From NCBI RefSeq assembly GCF_012926615.1, contig NZ_JABBNU010000017.1, forward strand, positions 1-36,845: a stretch of DNA of 36,845 bases, in the 5' to 3' direction. The DNA comes from Marinigracilibium pacificum (lineage in GTDB: Bacteria; Bacteroidota; Bacteroidia; Cytophagales; Cyclobacteriaceae). The notes under the pieces were generated by a model that saw nothing but the letters and a program-made list of their open reading frames with translations, searched no databases and had not been told where the DNA came from. The translations under genes were made by a program, and so were the position numbers. Below are positions 1 to 6,953 of this stretch, piece after piece (position 1 is the first letter of the stretch; the number at the start of each line of letters is the position of its first letter).

Positions 1-65
1 CATATTCTATCGCTCTTTCAATGATTGTTTTACTTTTTTTTCATAATTTCAATGATTATTTAAAT

Positions 66-125
66 TAAGAACTCCTCCTAAGTTAGAAACTTTCCTGGTT
101 TCCGACGAAGGAGGATTTGTTCAAC
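66..125 (+). other. attC-like site, short form
   Basis: An imperfect hairpin of about 57 bases. The outer arms are GAAC (69-72) and GTTC (119-122), then CCTCC (74-78) pairs with GGAGG (110-114). An inner hairpin pairs GAAAC (86-90) with GTTTC (98-102). Arm spacing differs on the two sides, leaving unpaired bases as in attC sites. The predicted crossover is after G119. Bases 1-65 upstream would be the tail of a cassette that lies outside the window; I see no gene in them. Confidence 0.5.
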
Positions 126-296
126 ACTAAATATAAGCAATAGCGGTTTCGGTGGGTATTCGGGCGGTAGTGGTTCTTATCAGCCTCGCCAAATCTACCG
201 ATTTGCCTTTTTTAATTTTGTGTAGCTTTGGCTACTTTATAATTCGATACGGAACCGCATTAAAGTCCGCTACTGCTCATATTATTAACGTAGATA
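119..296 (+). other. Long attC-like structured spacer without an ORF
   Basis: AGCAATAGCGG (136-146) pairs with CCGCTACTGCT (267-277) at 10 of 11 positions, and the flanking AT-rich arms extend the match. A small hairpin GTAGC/GCTAC lies at 222-237. The right end, TTAACG|TAGATAC, leads straight into the SseB-like gene. The segment could be the tail of the site that starts at 66, or a short cassette without a gene. Confidence 0.5.
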
Positions 297-308
297 CAAT
301 TAAGAATA

Positions 309-1331
309 ATGGGGATATTCGACATATTTAAAAAGAAAAAAACAGAATCAACATTTCCAGAAAACGAATTGGAACAGTGTCTGATGCGTGCAGCTTCTGA
401 AATTTCCGCTCAAAAGGAATTTTATCAAAAGCTCTTATGGAATCAGTTATTTGTTTTAACTGCCGGACATGATGCTTCTGAAGAAGGTATACAAACATTA
501 GAAAAGGATACTACAGTTCAATTCATCACTTTTGAAGAAGGACAAATACCTGTTTTCACTTCTATTAATCGAATTTTTGATAAAGGAGTTATAAAGGATG
601 AAGTCCCTTATATGATTATAAAGGGACAGGATTTATTTGGTGTGGCTAAAGGAGCAACATTCATTCTGAATCCATACTCTGACTATGGAAAAGAATTGAT
701 TCCTGAAGAAATTGAAAATCTCTTGAACGGGACGATCTATGACAAAATAGATGAGCAAGAAAGAGAGAATAAAAAATATCAAGAGTTTAACGAGATATTT
801 AAGAAAGCTGGAAAAAGACAAGAAGGACTCATACTGCTAGATGGATACCACAGAAAAAAACTTAATGAATCTGAAAAGCTAAAGCTTGAAGAATCAATTA
901 AGGACTTTAAAAAATGTCTTGACATGATTCCTGATCATTGGCAAAGTATGATACTAATAGCAAAGGCACTTCAAAGATTAGAAAGACACTCTGAAGCTCT
1001 TGAGCAATTAGAAGCCGCATTAAAAATTGAACTAGAGAACCATTCAATTGCAATGGAAGCATCATTAGAAGCGATGCATTTAAAAGACCTAGACAAAGCA
1101 ATACAATACTCTGAAGAATCTTTAAAAAGAAGACCAAATGATTTTGCCCTTTTAGGGAATCATGCATTGAATTTGTTAGTTGCTGAAAAAGACCAAGAAG
1201 CCAAGGAAACAATTGACAAAGCGATCAAATTGCAGCCAAGGGATTCTGTAAATAGAAATATTGAATCCATGATAAAAGATGTTCTATTGGGTAAGAGAGA
1301 TAGACCGACTTTTGAAGATGTAATTAAATAA
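309..1331 (+). CDS. SseB-domain protein with C-terminal TPR repeats
   Basis: A soluble protein of 340 residues without signal peptide or membrane segment. Residues about 20-145 resemble the SseB N-terminal domain: a helix, then LLWNQLFVLTAG, a strand-rich part with VQFITFEEGQIPVFTS, and GVAKGATFILNPYSDYGKEL, which is typical of the family. Residues about 165-325 contain TPR-like helical pairs such as SEALEQLEAALKIELEN and DKAIQYSEESLKRRPND. SseB is known mainly from an enhanced-serine-sensitivity phenotype in E. coli and from regulatory or protein-contact roles; the function here is unknown. It is the first complete gene of array 1. Its cassette begins at G290|T and its 3' box TGTATCTAT follows five bases after the stop. 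The start at 309 follows the cassette edge by 18 bases, a usual distance for a cassette gene. Confidence 0.85.
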   Translation: MGIFDIFKKKKTESTFPENELEQCLMRAASEISAQKEFYQKLLWNQLFVLTAGHDASEEGIQTLEKDTTVQFITFEEGQIPVFTSINRIFDKGVIKDEVPYMIIKGQDLFGVAKGATFILNPYSDYGKELIPEEIENLLNGTIYDKIDEQERENKKYQEFNEIFKKAGKRQEGLILLDGYHRKKLNESEKLKLEESIKDFKKCLDMIPDHWQSMILIAKALQRLERHSEALEQLEAALKIELENHSIAMEASLEAMHLKDLDKAIQYSEESLKRRPNDFALLGNHALNLLVAEKDQEAKETIDKAIKLQPRDSVNRNIESMIKDVLLGKRDRPTFEDVIK

Positions 1332-1356
1332 AAACTGTATCTATATGAGTATACGG

Positions 1357-1412
1357 CCGTGAGCCATAAGCCCACGGTGCGCCTGCTGATGATAAATGTT
1401 AGCATCTTCGAT
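1357..1412 (+). repeat. 57-nt spacer element, copy 1 of 2
   Basis: This matches 5494-5549 without gaps at roughly 48 of 57 positions. It begins with CCGTG, the shared core GAGCCATAAGCC, then CACGG, which can form a small hairpin. An AT-rich second hairpin follows (GATG/CATC here). It sits just after the 3' box of the SseB cassette and is probably part of that cassette's attC region. The rest of the spacer between the genes (1413-1633) shows no ORF that I trust. Confidence 0.6.
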
Positions 1413-1633
1413 ATGGCGGTACGTCAAATCAAATCTTCACTTTCTGATAGTATGTAACCATGCTTTCGTAGCCTCTTCTTCGGAGTCGGGATTCGGTAAT
1501 CTTTGTACCTGGAATTGGACTTTATTCACTTTCTCAATTTATTATTAATGGAGTTAATGAAATCGATGATTTGCTTTGCAAAATCGAGATTCGGCAAAGC
1601 CAATGCTTCGCATTTGAGCTACTGCCACCCTCT

Positions 1634-1842
1634 CCCGCTGTTCGGAGTTTAGCGATAGCGTAACTTCGAACTTTTAATGAAATACAGGGATTGTATCCCG
1701 GCCACCTATCGGTATTTATTTAGGAAATGTTTGATTTTACTCAACCAAGAGCTATTTTAGAATTTTTAAAGGGATTTATTAACGAAAAGAACAACGAAGT
1801 TATAAAGGAAATAAGAGCAATAGAGTCGCGCTTATCCCTTCG
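1634..1842 (+). repeat. About 208-bp structured repeat, copy R1
   Basis: The first of six copies in the window. In order it holds a hairpin of GTTCGGAGTT (1640-1649) with AACTTCGAAC (1662-1671), a hairpin GGGAT/ATCCC around 1687-1699, a segment that reads as a small ORF, and a terminal palindrome of AACGAAG (1793-1799) with CTTCGTT (1838-1844). That last part, about 57 bases including AAGAACAAC, has the size and shape of a minimal attC site. Similarity to the other copies stops at the G of CTTCG|TT, the predicted crossover. The next cassette, TTGCAC..., begins there. Confidence 0.8.
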
Positions 1843-1852
1843 TTGCACATAA
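1727..1852 (+). CDS. Small ORF in repeat R1 (41 residues), possibly vestigial
   Basis: An uninterrupted ATG-to-TAA frame whose product begins MFDFTQPRAILEFLKG and continues as a charged amphipathic helix (NNEVIKEIRAIESRL). Its last codons cross the G|TT point into the next cassette. Copy R3 keeps the frame over most of its length but starts with ATA and has a stop near the end. R2 and R4 have frameshifts, and R5 and R6 carry TAG after ILGVL. Only R1 is therefore intact. It may be the remnant of a real short gene, or the frame may be chance within a structured repeat. I do not recognise the protein. Confidence 0.3.
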   Translation: MFDFTQPRAILEFLKGFINEKNNEVIKEIRAIESRLSLRCT

Positions 1853-1870
1853 TTAGTGCATTTATAAATT

Positions 1871-2449
1871 ATGAAATATTTTTTAATAATAGTATCCTTC
1901 CTAATTTTCAATACTCTTCGGATGTATTCACAAGACAAATATAATGTCACCATTAAACTTGAATTGGATACAATTGAACAAGAATTACCTAAAAGTTTAT
2001 TATTTTTTCCCGTTTCAATTTACAAAGAAAACGGAACGACATATAAAGTAGGTGATTTGGATTCAGGAACTTATAAACTTAGAGTTAACATAATAAATTA
2101 TGAAATTCTTGTTACTAATATAAAGGTTGGTAAACATACAGATAACAATCATACAATAAAATTAAATCGAATATCAAATCCATATTCTTTTGAATCTGAT
2201 CTTGAAAAAGGTAACCTTATGCTTTTTCTTGAGGTTAGAGGACCTACTACGTTTTATGGTACGGAAGTAAGCAAAAAATTCAAATCAAAATTTGATGTCG
2301 CAATTGTTTCTTCTTTTACTTCATGTTTAAAAGAAAACACAAATTATGATTTACAATATTCAAGAGAAGTAGCTTCTTATTTAGATGAAAAATATGGGAA
2401 TAAGTGGCGGAAATTTTTAATGAAGTATGATTTAAAACCTTTTGAATAA
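1871..2449 (+). CDS. Secreted protein of unknown function
   Basis: 192 residues beginning with a clear signal peptide (MKYFLIIVSFLIFNTLRMYSQ), with likely cleavage after about residue 20, so it is periplasmic or exported. Residues about 24-105 read as beta-rich; the stretch VGDLDSGTYKLRVNIINYE resembles the carboxypeptidase-regulatory-like or PEGA fold, but the match is weak. The C-terminal half contains SFTSCLKENTNYDL with one cysteine and a lysine/tyrosine-rich end. I do not recognise it. It is the only gene of its cassette, which starts at TTGCAC (1843) and has the complementary box ATGCAAC at 2494-2500. The spacer 2450-2575 is AT-rich and otherwise empty. Confidence 0.75.
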   Translation: MKYFLIIVSFLIFNTLRMYSQDKYNVTIKLELDTIEQELPKSLLFFPVSIYKENGTTYKVGDLDSGTYKLRVNIINYEILVTNIKVGKHTDNNHTIKLNRISNPYSFESDLEKGNLMLFLEVRGPTTFYGTEVSKKFKSKFDVAIVSSFTSCLKENTNYDLQYSREVASYLDEKYGNKWRKFLMKYDLKPFE

Positions 2450-2575
2450 CCAATTTATATTATAACTATGTACAATCGAGGTACTGTCTTTAAATGCAAC
2501 TAGAAATATATAATTATTTTAATATTTTGAATACTAATGAGAGCTTCTAAAATTTCAATTATTTAGAAGGACACC

Positions 2576-2783
2576 CCCGCTGTTCGGAGTTTAGCGATAG
2601 CGTAACTTCGAACTTTTAATAAAATGTAGGGATTGTATCCCGGTCACCTATCGGTATTTATTAAGGAAATGTTTGATTTTACTCAACCAAGAGCTATTTT
2701 AGGTTTTTAAAGGGAATTATTAACAAAAAGAACAACGAAGTTTTTAAGGAAATAAGAGCAATAGAGTCGCGCTTATCCCTTCG
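2576..2783 (+). repeat. About 208-bp structured repeat, copy R2
   Basis: Nearly the same as R1 over its whole length: hairpin GTTCGGAG/CTTCGAAC, hairpin GGGAT/ATCCC, then the terminal palindrome AACGAAG (2734-2740) with CTTCGTC (2779-2785). One base is missing near 2703 relative to R1, which breaks the small frame. Similarity ends at G2783, where the next cassette begins (TCGGCGG). Confidence 0.8.
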
Positions 2784-2800
2784 TCGGCGGTAATTGAGCA

Positions 2801-3691
2801 ATGAGAAGATTTATCGGAACTCTTATATTTTTCGTGACACTCGGGTATGGGCTTAGCCAGGCAAAAGCAAGCCCCCAAGTACCTGATTATTTAATATATA
2901 AGGGTGACACAATTGCGTTTTATCATCTTATATTAGAAGATTACTTCAACTCTCAAAACAAAGAGAACCAAGGTGATTTATTTGGCCTCAAGTTTCGGAC
3001 AGGTGCTTCGACCAGTTGTTGGAGAGGTTACCAAGCAATATATAAAATTGATAACGATAGTCTTTTTTTAAGTCAAATTATTCATTGTCGTGAACTGCTG
3101 TCCAAATCAGGAATTGACAAGGAACAATCAAAATTAAGAATAAGAGAAATTTTTGGCAAAAAGATGAAAAACGGAAGAGTTCATCTGAACTGGTATTCCT
3201 CCGACATCAGCATACCTGTAGCTGATCTACTCCGATGGGATGGAGTTTTTTACCACAGCTTTGAACAAGAAAAGCTCATTTCAATTAAAAACGGAATCGT
3301 AATTAGCACTACCCCAATTACGAACTATATTGACCACCCAGATCGAATAAACAGAAGATATACTGACACTCTTTCAACTGTATTGTTCAATGAACTTCAA
3401 AAGATTAATTGGGATAATGAAAACGCTTATGATTGCTCTGAAAAGTATTTGGTAACTATTGACGAAAAGGGAGAAATTAGTGAAGTTATCATGTCCGAAT
3501 ATCGAACTAAAAAGGAGATAATAGAATTTTGGGACATGCCTGAATATAACTACTGTATTCGAACAATAAAGTCAAGATTGGAACACCTTAAGTTTGACGT
3601 TATAAAAAAAGCTGGTAAACCAATTGAAGAACAAGTCTATTTGGAGATTTGGGTAGAAGATAATGGTACACTAGAGAACTGGACGAATTAA
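2801..3691 (+). CDS. Secreted protein with TonB-C-like C-terminus
   Basis: 296 residues with a signal peptide (MRRFIGTLIFFVTLGYGLSQ AKA, cleavage near 23). The middle is unrecognised; it contains TGASTSCWRGYQAIYKI and a second half with several tryptophans. The last 80 residues (YLVTIDEKGEISEVIM... then IRTIKSRLEHLKF... GKPIEEQVYLEIWVE) follow the pattern of the TonB C-terminal or energy-transducer-like domain common in Bacteroidota periplasmic proteins. There is no N-terminal TonB-style membrane anchor beyond the signal peptide, so it is not a normal TonB. It is the sole gene of a cassette whose 5' end GTCGGCGGTA pairs at 9 of 10 bases with TACCGCCAAC just after the stop. Confidence 0.8.
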   Translation: MRRFIGTLIFFVTLGYGLSQAKASPQVPDYLIYKGDTIAFYHLILEDYFNSQNKENQGDLFGLKFRTGASTSCWRGYQAIYKIDNDSLFLSQIIHCRELLSKSGIDKEQSKLRIREIFGKKMKNGRVHLNWYSSDISIPVADLLRWDGVFYHSFEQEKLISIKNGIVISTTPITNYIDHPDRINRRYTDTLSTVLFNELQKINWDNENAYDCSEKYLVTIDEKGEISEVIMSEYRTKKEIIEFWDMPEYNYCIRTIKSRLEHLKFDVIKKAGKPIEEQVYLEIWVEDNGTLENWTN

Positions 3692-3796
3692 CAACATACC
3701 GCCAACAAACGCTAAACATGAATATGCGAACTGAGCATTTTGAAAGGTATATACTAATTAGAAACTTAACCGAATCTAGCAAATGGGGCGCATACC

Positions 3797-4005
3797 CCCG
3801 CTGTTCGGAGTTTAGCGATAGCGTAACTTCGAACTTTTAATGAAATGTAGGGATTGTATCCCGGTCACCTATCGGTATTTATTAAGAAAATATTTGATTT
3901 TACTCAATCAAGAGCTATTTTAGGATTTTTAAAAGGGATTATTAACAAAAAGAACAACGAAGTTATAAAGGAAATAAGAGCAATAGAGTAGCGCTTATCC
4001 CTTCG
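3797..4005 (+). repeat. About 208-bp structured repeat, copy R3
   Basis: This follows the 3' box at 3697-3706 and an AT-rich stretch with a possible TATGCG/CGCATA stem. It has the same three structures as R1. The small frame is uninterrupted up to a TAG three bases before GCGCTT, but the start is ATA. It ends at G4005, where the cassette with GTTATGGGC starts. Confidence 0.8.
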
Positions 4006-4028
4006 TTATGGGCAATTAAAGGAAGATA

Positions 4029-4919
4029 ATGGCAACAGATGGAACTAAAATAATTGATGGAGATACAGCTCACGATACATATTGGGGAATTATGGATCTC
4101 TACGATAGTGGGGCTGAAATGCAAATGATTATCAATGAATTTCCTCTTGAGCAGCCTGAATATTTTGATGAATTTGACAATGAAATTTATGTAACAAGTT
4201 GTGGACTTGCATATTGGGAGTTGGGGCTCATGACTCCCGAAAGAATTGACTACATAAAAGAGATAATTAGTAAAGATGCTTGTGTGTAAGAATGGACCTC
4301 TTACTCTGAAAAGGAAGGTAAATCAAGAAAGTCAGTTCTTAAGAGATATTTGACCAAGATTGAAAAAACCAACGAAAAGGTAAGAAAACGAAAAAAGTAT
4401 AGAAAAATAAGCAACTTCATTTTTAGCGAAAATTCTGTTTTAACCTTTCAACTAACAAACAACGAGTATGCTGTGACGTGTTGTGTTAAAATTGACCAAT
4501 ATCGTGGAAGCTGTAATTATTGGCCTGTCCCAACCACCTATAAGTCAAGTTCCAAGCCTACAATGGAACAGATAATGGAATCCGAAATATTAGGTAGAAC
4601 TATTGGAAGCGGATTTAGTAGAGAACAGACTAAAGCTACGCAGCCAGGAATCGAAAAAATATGGAACTATTTAGGTGGAAAACCAAATTTCTGTTTCGGT
4701 TTTGCGATTCAAGCAGTTGAACATAAAGACTTATTGAACTTTAAAGATCGCTTTGAAAGAATTGGAGAATTAGACATTACTGAAGGCCTTAAAGAAATAG
4801 GTTCTATTAGTGGTGAAGATTCATTTGAAAGATATGATGAGACCTATGCCGATTTAGATAATCAAATTAAAGTGTTTGGATATCAAAAGTACCCAATCAG
4901 AATAATAAAAAATGAATAA
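4029..4919 (+). pseudogene. Cassette gene split by one in-frame stop (DUF4259-like N-terminus plus RK-linker and C-domain)
   Basis: Two open frames, 4029-4289 (86 residues) and 4350-4919, lie in the same reading frame. They are separated only by a single TAA at 4287-4289, after which the frame is open (EWTSYSEKEGKSRKSVLKRY...). The N-part, MATDGTKIIDGDTAHDTYWG, and the continuation with a basic linker (KVRKRKKYRKISNF), then DQYRGSCNYWPVPTTY and a C-terminal alpha/beta part, resemble one continuous family of hypothetical proteins that I know as DUF4259-related. That assignment comes from memory and is tentative. I read this as one 296-codon gene with a nonsense mutation, a sequencing error, or less likely two coupled genes. 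The cassette ends match perfectly (GTTATGGGC/GCCCATAAC), so the cassette itself is intact. AAAGGAAG before the ATG is a possible ribosome site. Confidence 0.7.
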
Positions 4920-4922
4920 AAA

Positions 4923-4996
4923 GCCCATAACAATACCTAAGCTTCATACCCCACCACGAGGGATGGGGTCCGCCGCTTAGCCTTAACGTTAGCGGC
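4923..4996 (+). other. attC-like site with complete R''-L''-L'-R' layout
   Basis: This is the clearest site in array 1. In order it has GCCCATAAC (R''), CTAAGC, ACCCCA, a short loop with CCACGAGGGA, TGGGGT, GCTTAG, then AACGTTAGC (R'). CTAAGC pairs with GCTTAG and ACCCCA with TGGGGT, and the arms between them differ in length, leaving extrahelical bases. The crossover would be after G4988. R'' is the exact complement of the start of its own cassette at 4005-4013. Confidence 0.8.
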
Positions 4997-5022
4997 AAGC
5001 ATTTTTGGACAGATTGACACCA

Positions 5023-5481
5023 ATGAAAAAAGCATTAATTAGTTTCATGTTGACAACTACACTTGTGAGTTGTGACTATTTTAACGACACAAGAGTATGT
5101 AATCAGACTGGAAAAGAAATAATATTGAAAATAACTTTTGACAAGGACGAAGTTAATAGTTGGTCTGGGGGAATGCTTGCAAAAAACCTAACGAAAACTT
5201 TTAGGAACTTTGGTGACAACTTAACTCCTTTTAACATCGACACCATTAACTATATTTCGACTTATATAATAATACCTGACACGTGCGGATCAATTGAAGG
5301 TGGAAACAACCGTAGACCAAATTTTCATTTCTTTAAAAAGTTAGAGGTAATCAGTGGAGACGATACACTTAGACTGCGGACAAAGGAAGAAATGAGAAAA
5401 GCATTTGACGCAGACCGAGAAGACACAAAATACTATTTTGACTTATTAATACAGAAAGGTGTAAAAAGTGCCAGCCGCTAA
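5023..5481 (+). CDS. Putative lipoprotein of unknown function
   Basis: 152 residues. The start at ATG 5023 is preferred over an upstream TTG at 5005, because it places a compact lipoprotein signal at the N-terminus (MKKALISFMLTTTLVSC) with lipobox LVSC at residue 17 and a free cysteine for lipidation. The mature part is small, with VCNQTGKEIILKITFDKDE and a second half rich in charged residues. I do not recognise a family. It may sit in the outer membrane facing the periplasm. It is the only gene of its cassette. The 3' box GCCGCTAAT overlaps its stop codon and complements GTTAGCGGC at the cassette start, so the gene fills the cassette to its very end. Confidence 0.8.
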   Translation: MKKALISFMLTTTLVSCDYFNDTRVCNQTGKEIILKITFDKDEVNSWSGGMLAKNLTKTFRNFGDNLTPFNIDTINYISTYIIIPDTCGSIEGGNNRRPNFHFFKKLEVISGDDTLRLRTKEEMRKAFDADREDTKYYFDLLIQKGVKSASR

Positions 5482-5493
5482 TAGAGTAGACGC

Positions 5494-5549
5494 CCGCGAG
5501 CCATAAGCCTACGGTGCGCCTGCTGACGAAAAATGTAAATATTTTCAAT
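5494..5549 (+). repeat. 57-nt spacer element, copy 2 of 2
   Basis: This is the partner of 1357-1412. It shares GAGCCATAAGCC and ACGGTGCGCCTGCTGA. The distal hairpin is GAAAA/TTTTC here against GATG/CATC in copy 1, so pairing is kept while the bases change. It follows the 3' box of the lipoprotein cassette and precedes repeat R4, the same order as at copy 1 and R1. Confidence 0.6.
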
Positions 5550-5561
5550 ACTGACCCCTCT

Positions 5562-5771
5562 CCCGCTGTTCGGAGTTTAGCGATAGCGTAACTTCGAATT
5601 TTTAATGAAATGTAGGGATTGTATCCCGGTCACCTATCGGCATTTATTAAGAAAATATTTGATTTTACTCAACCAAGAGCTATTTTAGGGCTTTTTAAAG
5701 GGAATTATTAACGAAAAGAACAACGAAGTTATAAAGGAAATAAGAGCAATAGAATCGTGCTTATCTCTTCG
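5562..5771 (+). repeat. About 208-bp structured repeat, copy R4
   Basis: The three structures of R1 are present, with one extra base near 5692 that shifts the small frame. The terminal palindrome is AACGAAG with CTTCGTT, and similarity ends at G5771. The following cassette starts TTTTGATC. Confidence 0.8.
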
Positions 5772-5828
5772 TTTTGATCAATATAAGACAAAATTAATTT
5801 GCTAGGTAAAAGTGATTTAAAACAATTA

Positions 5829-6506
5829 ATGAATAGATATAATATAACTAGAATACTTTTTATTCTTTTAGTTTTGGCTCCAAATGATATTTTGGCAGAT
5901 GAACCACCTTGTTGGTGTGAATTTAGTATTTATTCATTTGATTCTTTGTATCGTGCAGATATTATAATGGCTAATCATGATACTTCAGTAGCAGCCTGGG
6001 AGAATGATTGGATAATAAATGTATTCGACACCTCAATTGATTCAATTATTTGGTCTTCTAAATTTTATAATGATGGTTATGGAGCTGGTATTTTATCTAA
6101 TGATGGTAAAATATATGTTTATGGAAATTCTTGGTTAATAATGGATTATAAGAATCAATTAGTTATTTATACGGCTGATACTATTTTTCAATATAGCGGT
6201 CGTGACCTGGGATTAATTGAATCAGATTATCCAAATACTGTATCACACAAGATATGGATTGAAGATTATTATTTATATCCTAATTATCAAACTGACTCTA
6301 CAAGAGTGATAATTGCAACCTTGGATTCTAAAAAAATCGAATTGAACATTTATAGCGGAGAAATCAGAATTTCTAAGATTAAACAATCAAAAGAAATGAT
6401 TGAGCAGCTTGTGAATGTTAAAAGGTTTGGGTTATGGACAATAATAATAATCGGGCTTGGGATTATTTTAATAACAATTAGAAATTTTAAAAATAAAAGA
6501 GCATAA
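5829..6506 (+). CDS. Exported or membrane-anchored protein of unknown function
   Basis: 225 residues from the ATG at 5829. A TTG ten codons upstream would add a hydrophilic leader before the signal sequence and is less likely. The N-terminus has a hydrophobic stretch (ILFILLVLAPNDILA) like a signal peptide. The middle has repeated aromatic beta-strand patterns: AAWENDWIINVFD, GAGILSNDGKIYVYGNSW and IIATLDSKKIELNIYSGEI. This resembles WG/beta-propeller-type segments, but no family is certain. Residues about 200-217 (WTIIIIGLGIILITI) form a C-terminal membrane helix followed by a basic tail. It is thus probably a periplasmic domain held in the inner membrane. It is the last gene of array 1. Confidence 0.75.
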   Translation: MNRYNITRILFILLVLAPNDILADEPPCWCEFSIYSFDSLYRADIIMANHDTSVAAWENDWIINVFDTSIDSIIWSSKFYNDGYGAGILSNDGKIYVYGNSWLIMDYKNQLVIYTADTIFQYSGRDLGLIESDYPNTVSHKIWIEDYYLYPNYQTDSTRVIIATLDSKKIELNIYSGEIRISKIKQSKEMIEQLVNVKRFGLWTIIIIGLGIILITIRNFKNKRA

Positions 6507-6625
6507 AATTTTGTATAAGTTATGGCTTGCTGAAGAGTCAGCTCAAGCGCCGGATTCTCGCTGGATTTCACTGTCCTATCTGACATAAAACCGGCACAAT
6601 AATCTGCCTAAACCAATAGTTAGAT
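6505..6625 (+). other. attC-like site type D, copy 1 (right end of array 1)
   Basis: It contains the 27-nt core TCAAGCGCCGGATTCTC-RCTGGATTTC (6543-6569), shared at 26 of 27 positions with 34134-34160. The left arm ATAAGTTATGGCTTGCTG pairs imperfectly with the right arm around 6603-6619. It ends in GTTAGAT (6619-6625), a perfect match to the classical GTTRRRY box. After this point no further cassette structure is seen until 32513. Confidence 0.65.
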
Positions 6626-6953
6626 AATCACGGAATGTCTTACAAAATCAAAAACACTTATTTCATTTCATAAAATTATTATCATCAACAATATATTATT
6701 CTCTGACATATGTGGGATTAAAGTTTGCAGCTATTTTTTCTCAATAACGCCCCAATTAAAACCATTAAAAAACGGTTTGTACCTATCATAAAATATCATC
6801 TAAAATTAATCTTTAAATGATTTACTATTGGGTTCAGGTATTTATTATAAAATATTTTAAAGACTGAATCCGATTCCCAAATCATTACAAAAAGGATTTC
6901 AGAATCAAACTAGTATTATATAACCTAACATTTCTTACGTTAAAAATAAGTCG
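6626..6953. other. Intergenic region, array 1 to ordinary block
   Basis: AT-rich, without a convincing ORF or repeat. It must hold the promoter of the next gene; TAACATTTC near 6926 is a weak -7-like candidate. I see no attI-like or integrase remnant here. Confidence 0.4.

Larger units (their letters stand above)
1..6625 (+). mobile_element. Integron-like gene-cassette array 1 (attC-like sites, no integrase)
   Basis: All genes here are small, on the plus strand, and separated by structured spacers that end at a G|TT-like point. The cassette rule is seen directly. The 5' end GTTATGGGC (4005-4013) is the exact complement of GCCCATAAC (4923-4931). GTCGGCGGTA (2783-2792) pairs with TACCGCCAAC (3697-3706), GTTAGCGGC (4988-4996) with GCCGCTAAT (5474-5482), GTAGATACA (290-298) with TGTATCTAT (1336-1344), and GTTGCAC (1842-1848) with ATGCAAC (2494-2500). 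Each pair has a different sequence but the same placement, as R' and R'' do in integron attC sites. Six gene-bearing cassettes are visible. That they move, or once moved, by an integron-type integrase is inference, because no integrase lies in this window. Confidence 0.75.

Noticed and set aside
633-1405. Minus-strand open frames within and just after the SseB-like gene
   Set aside because: They are complementary-strand shadows of a well-supported plus-strand protein and have no family likeness or start signals.
1741-1953. A 70-residue minus-strand frame across repeat R1 and the next gene
   Set aside because: It crosses the cassette junction and overlaps a gene with a clear signal peptide, so it is chance.
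1634-5771. The 208-bp repeat as an insertion sequence or a simple MITE
   Set aside because: No transposase and no constant target-site duplication are seen. The 3' edge always lies at a G|TT-like junction and the arms pair with cassette-specific boxes, which fits attC-type recombination better.
1-6625. CRISPR array as the explanation for the repeated spacers
   Set aside because: The repeats are about 208 bp, are separated by whole genes of differing size, and lack the short regular repeat-spacer rhythm; no cas gene is near.
6626-6953. attI site or integrase remnant at the edge of array 1
   Set aside because: No ORF fragment with tyrosine-recombinase motifs and no recognisable attI-like structure was found in either strand.
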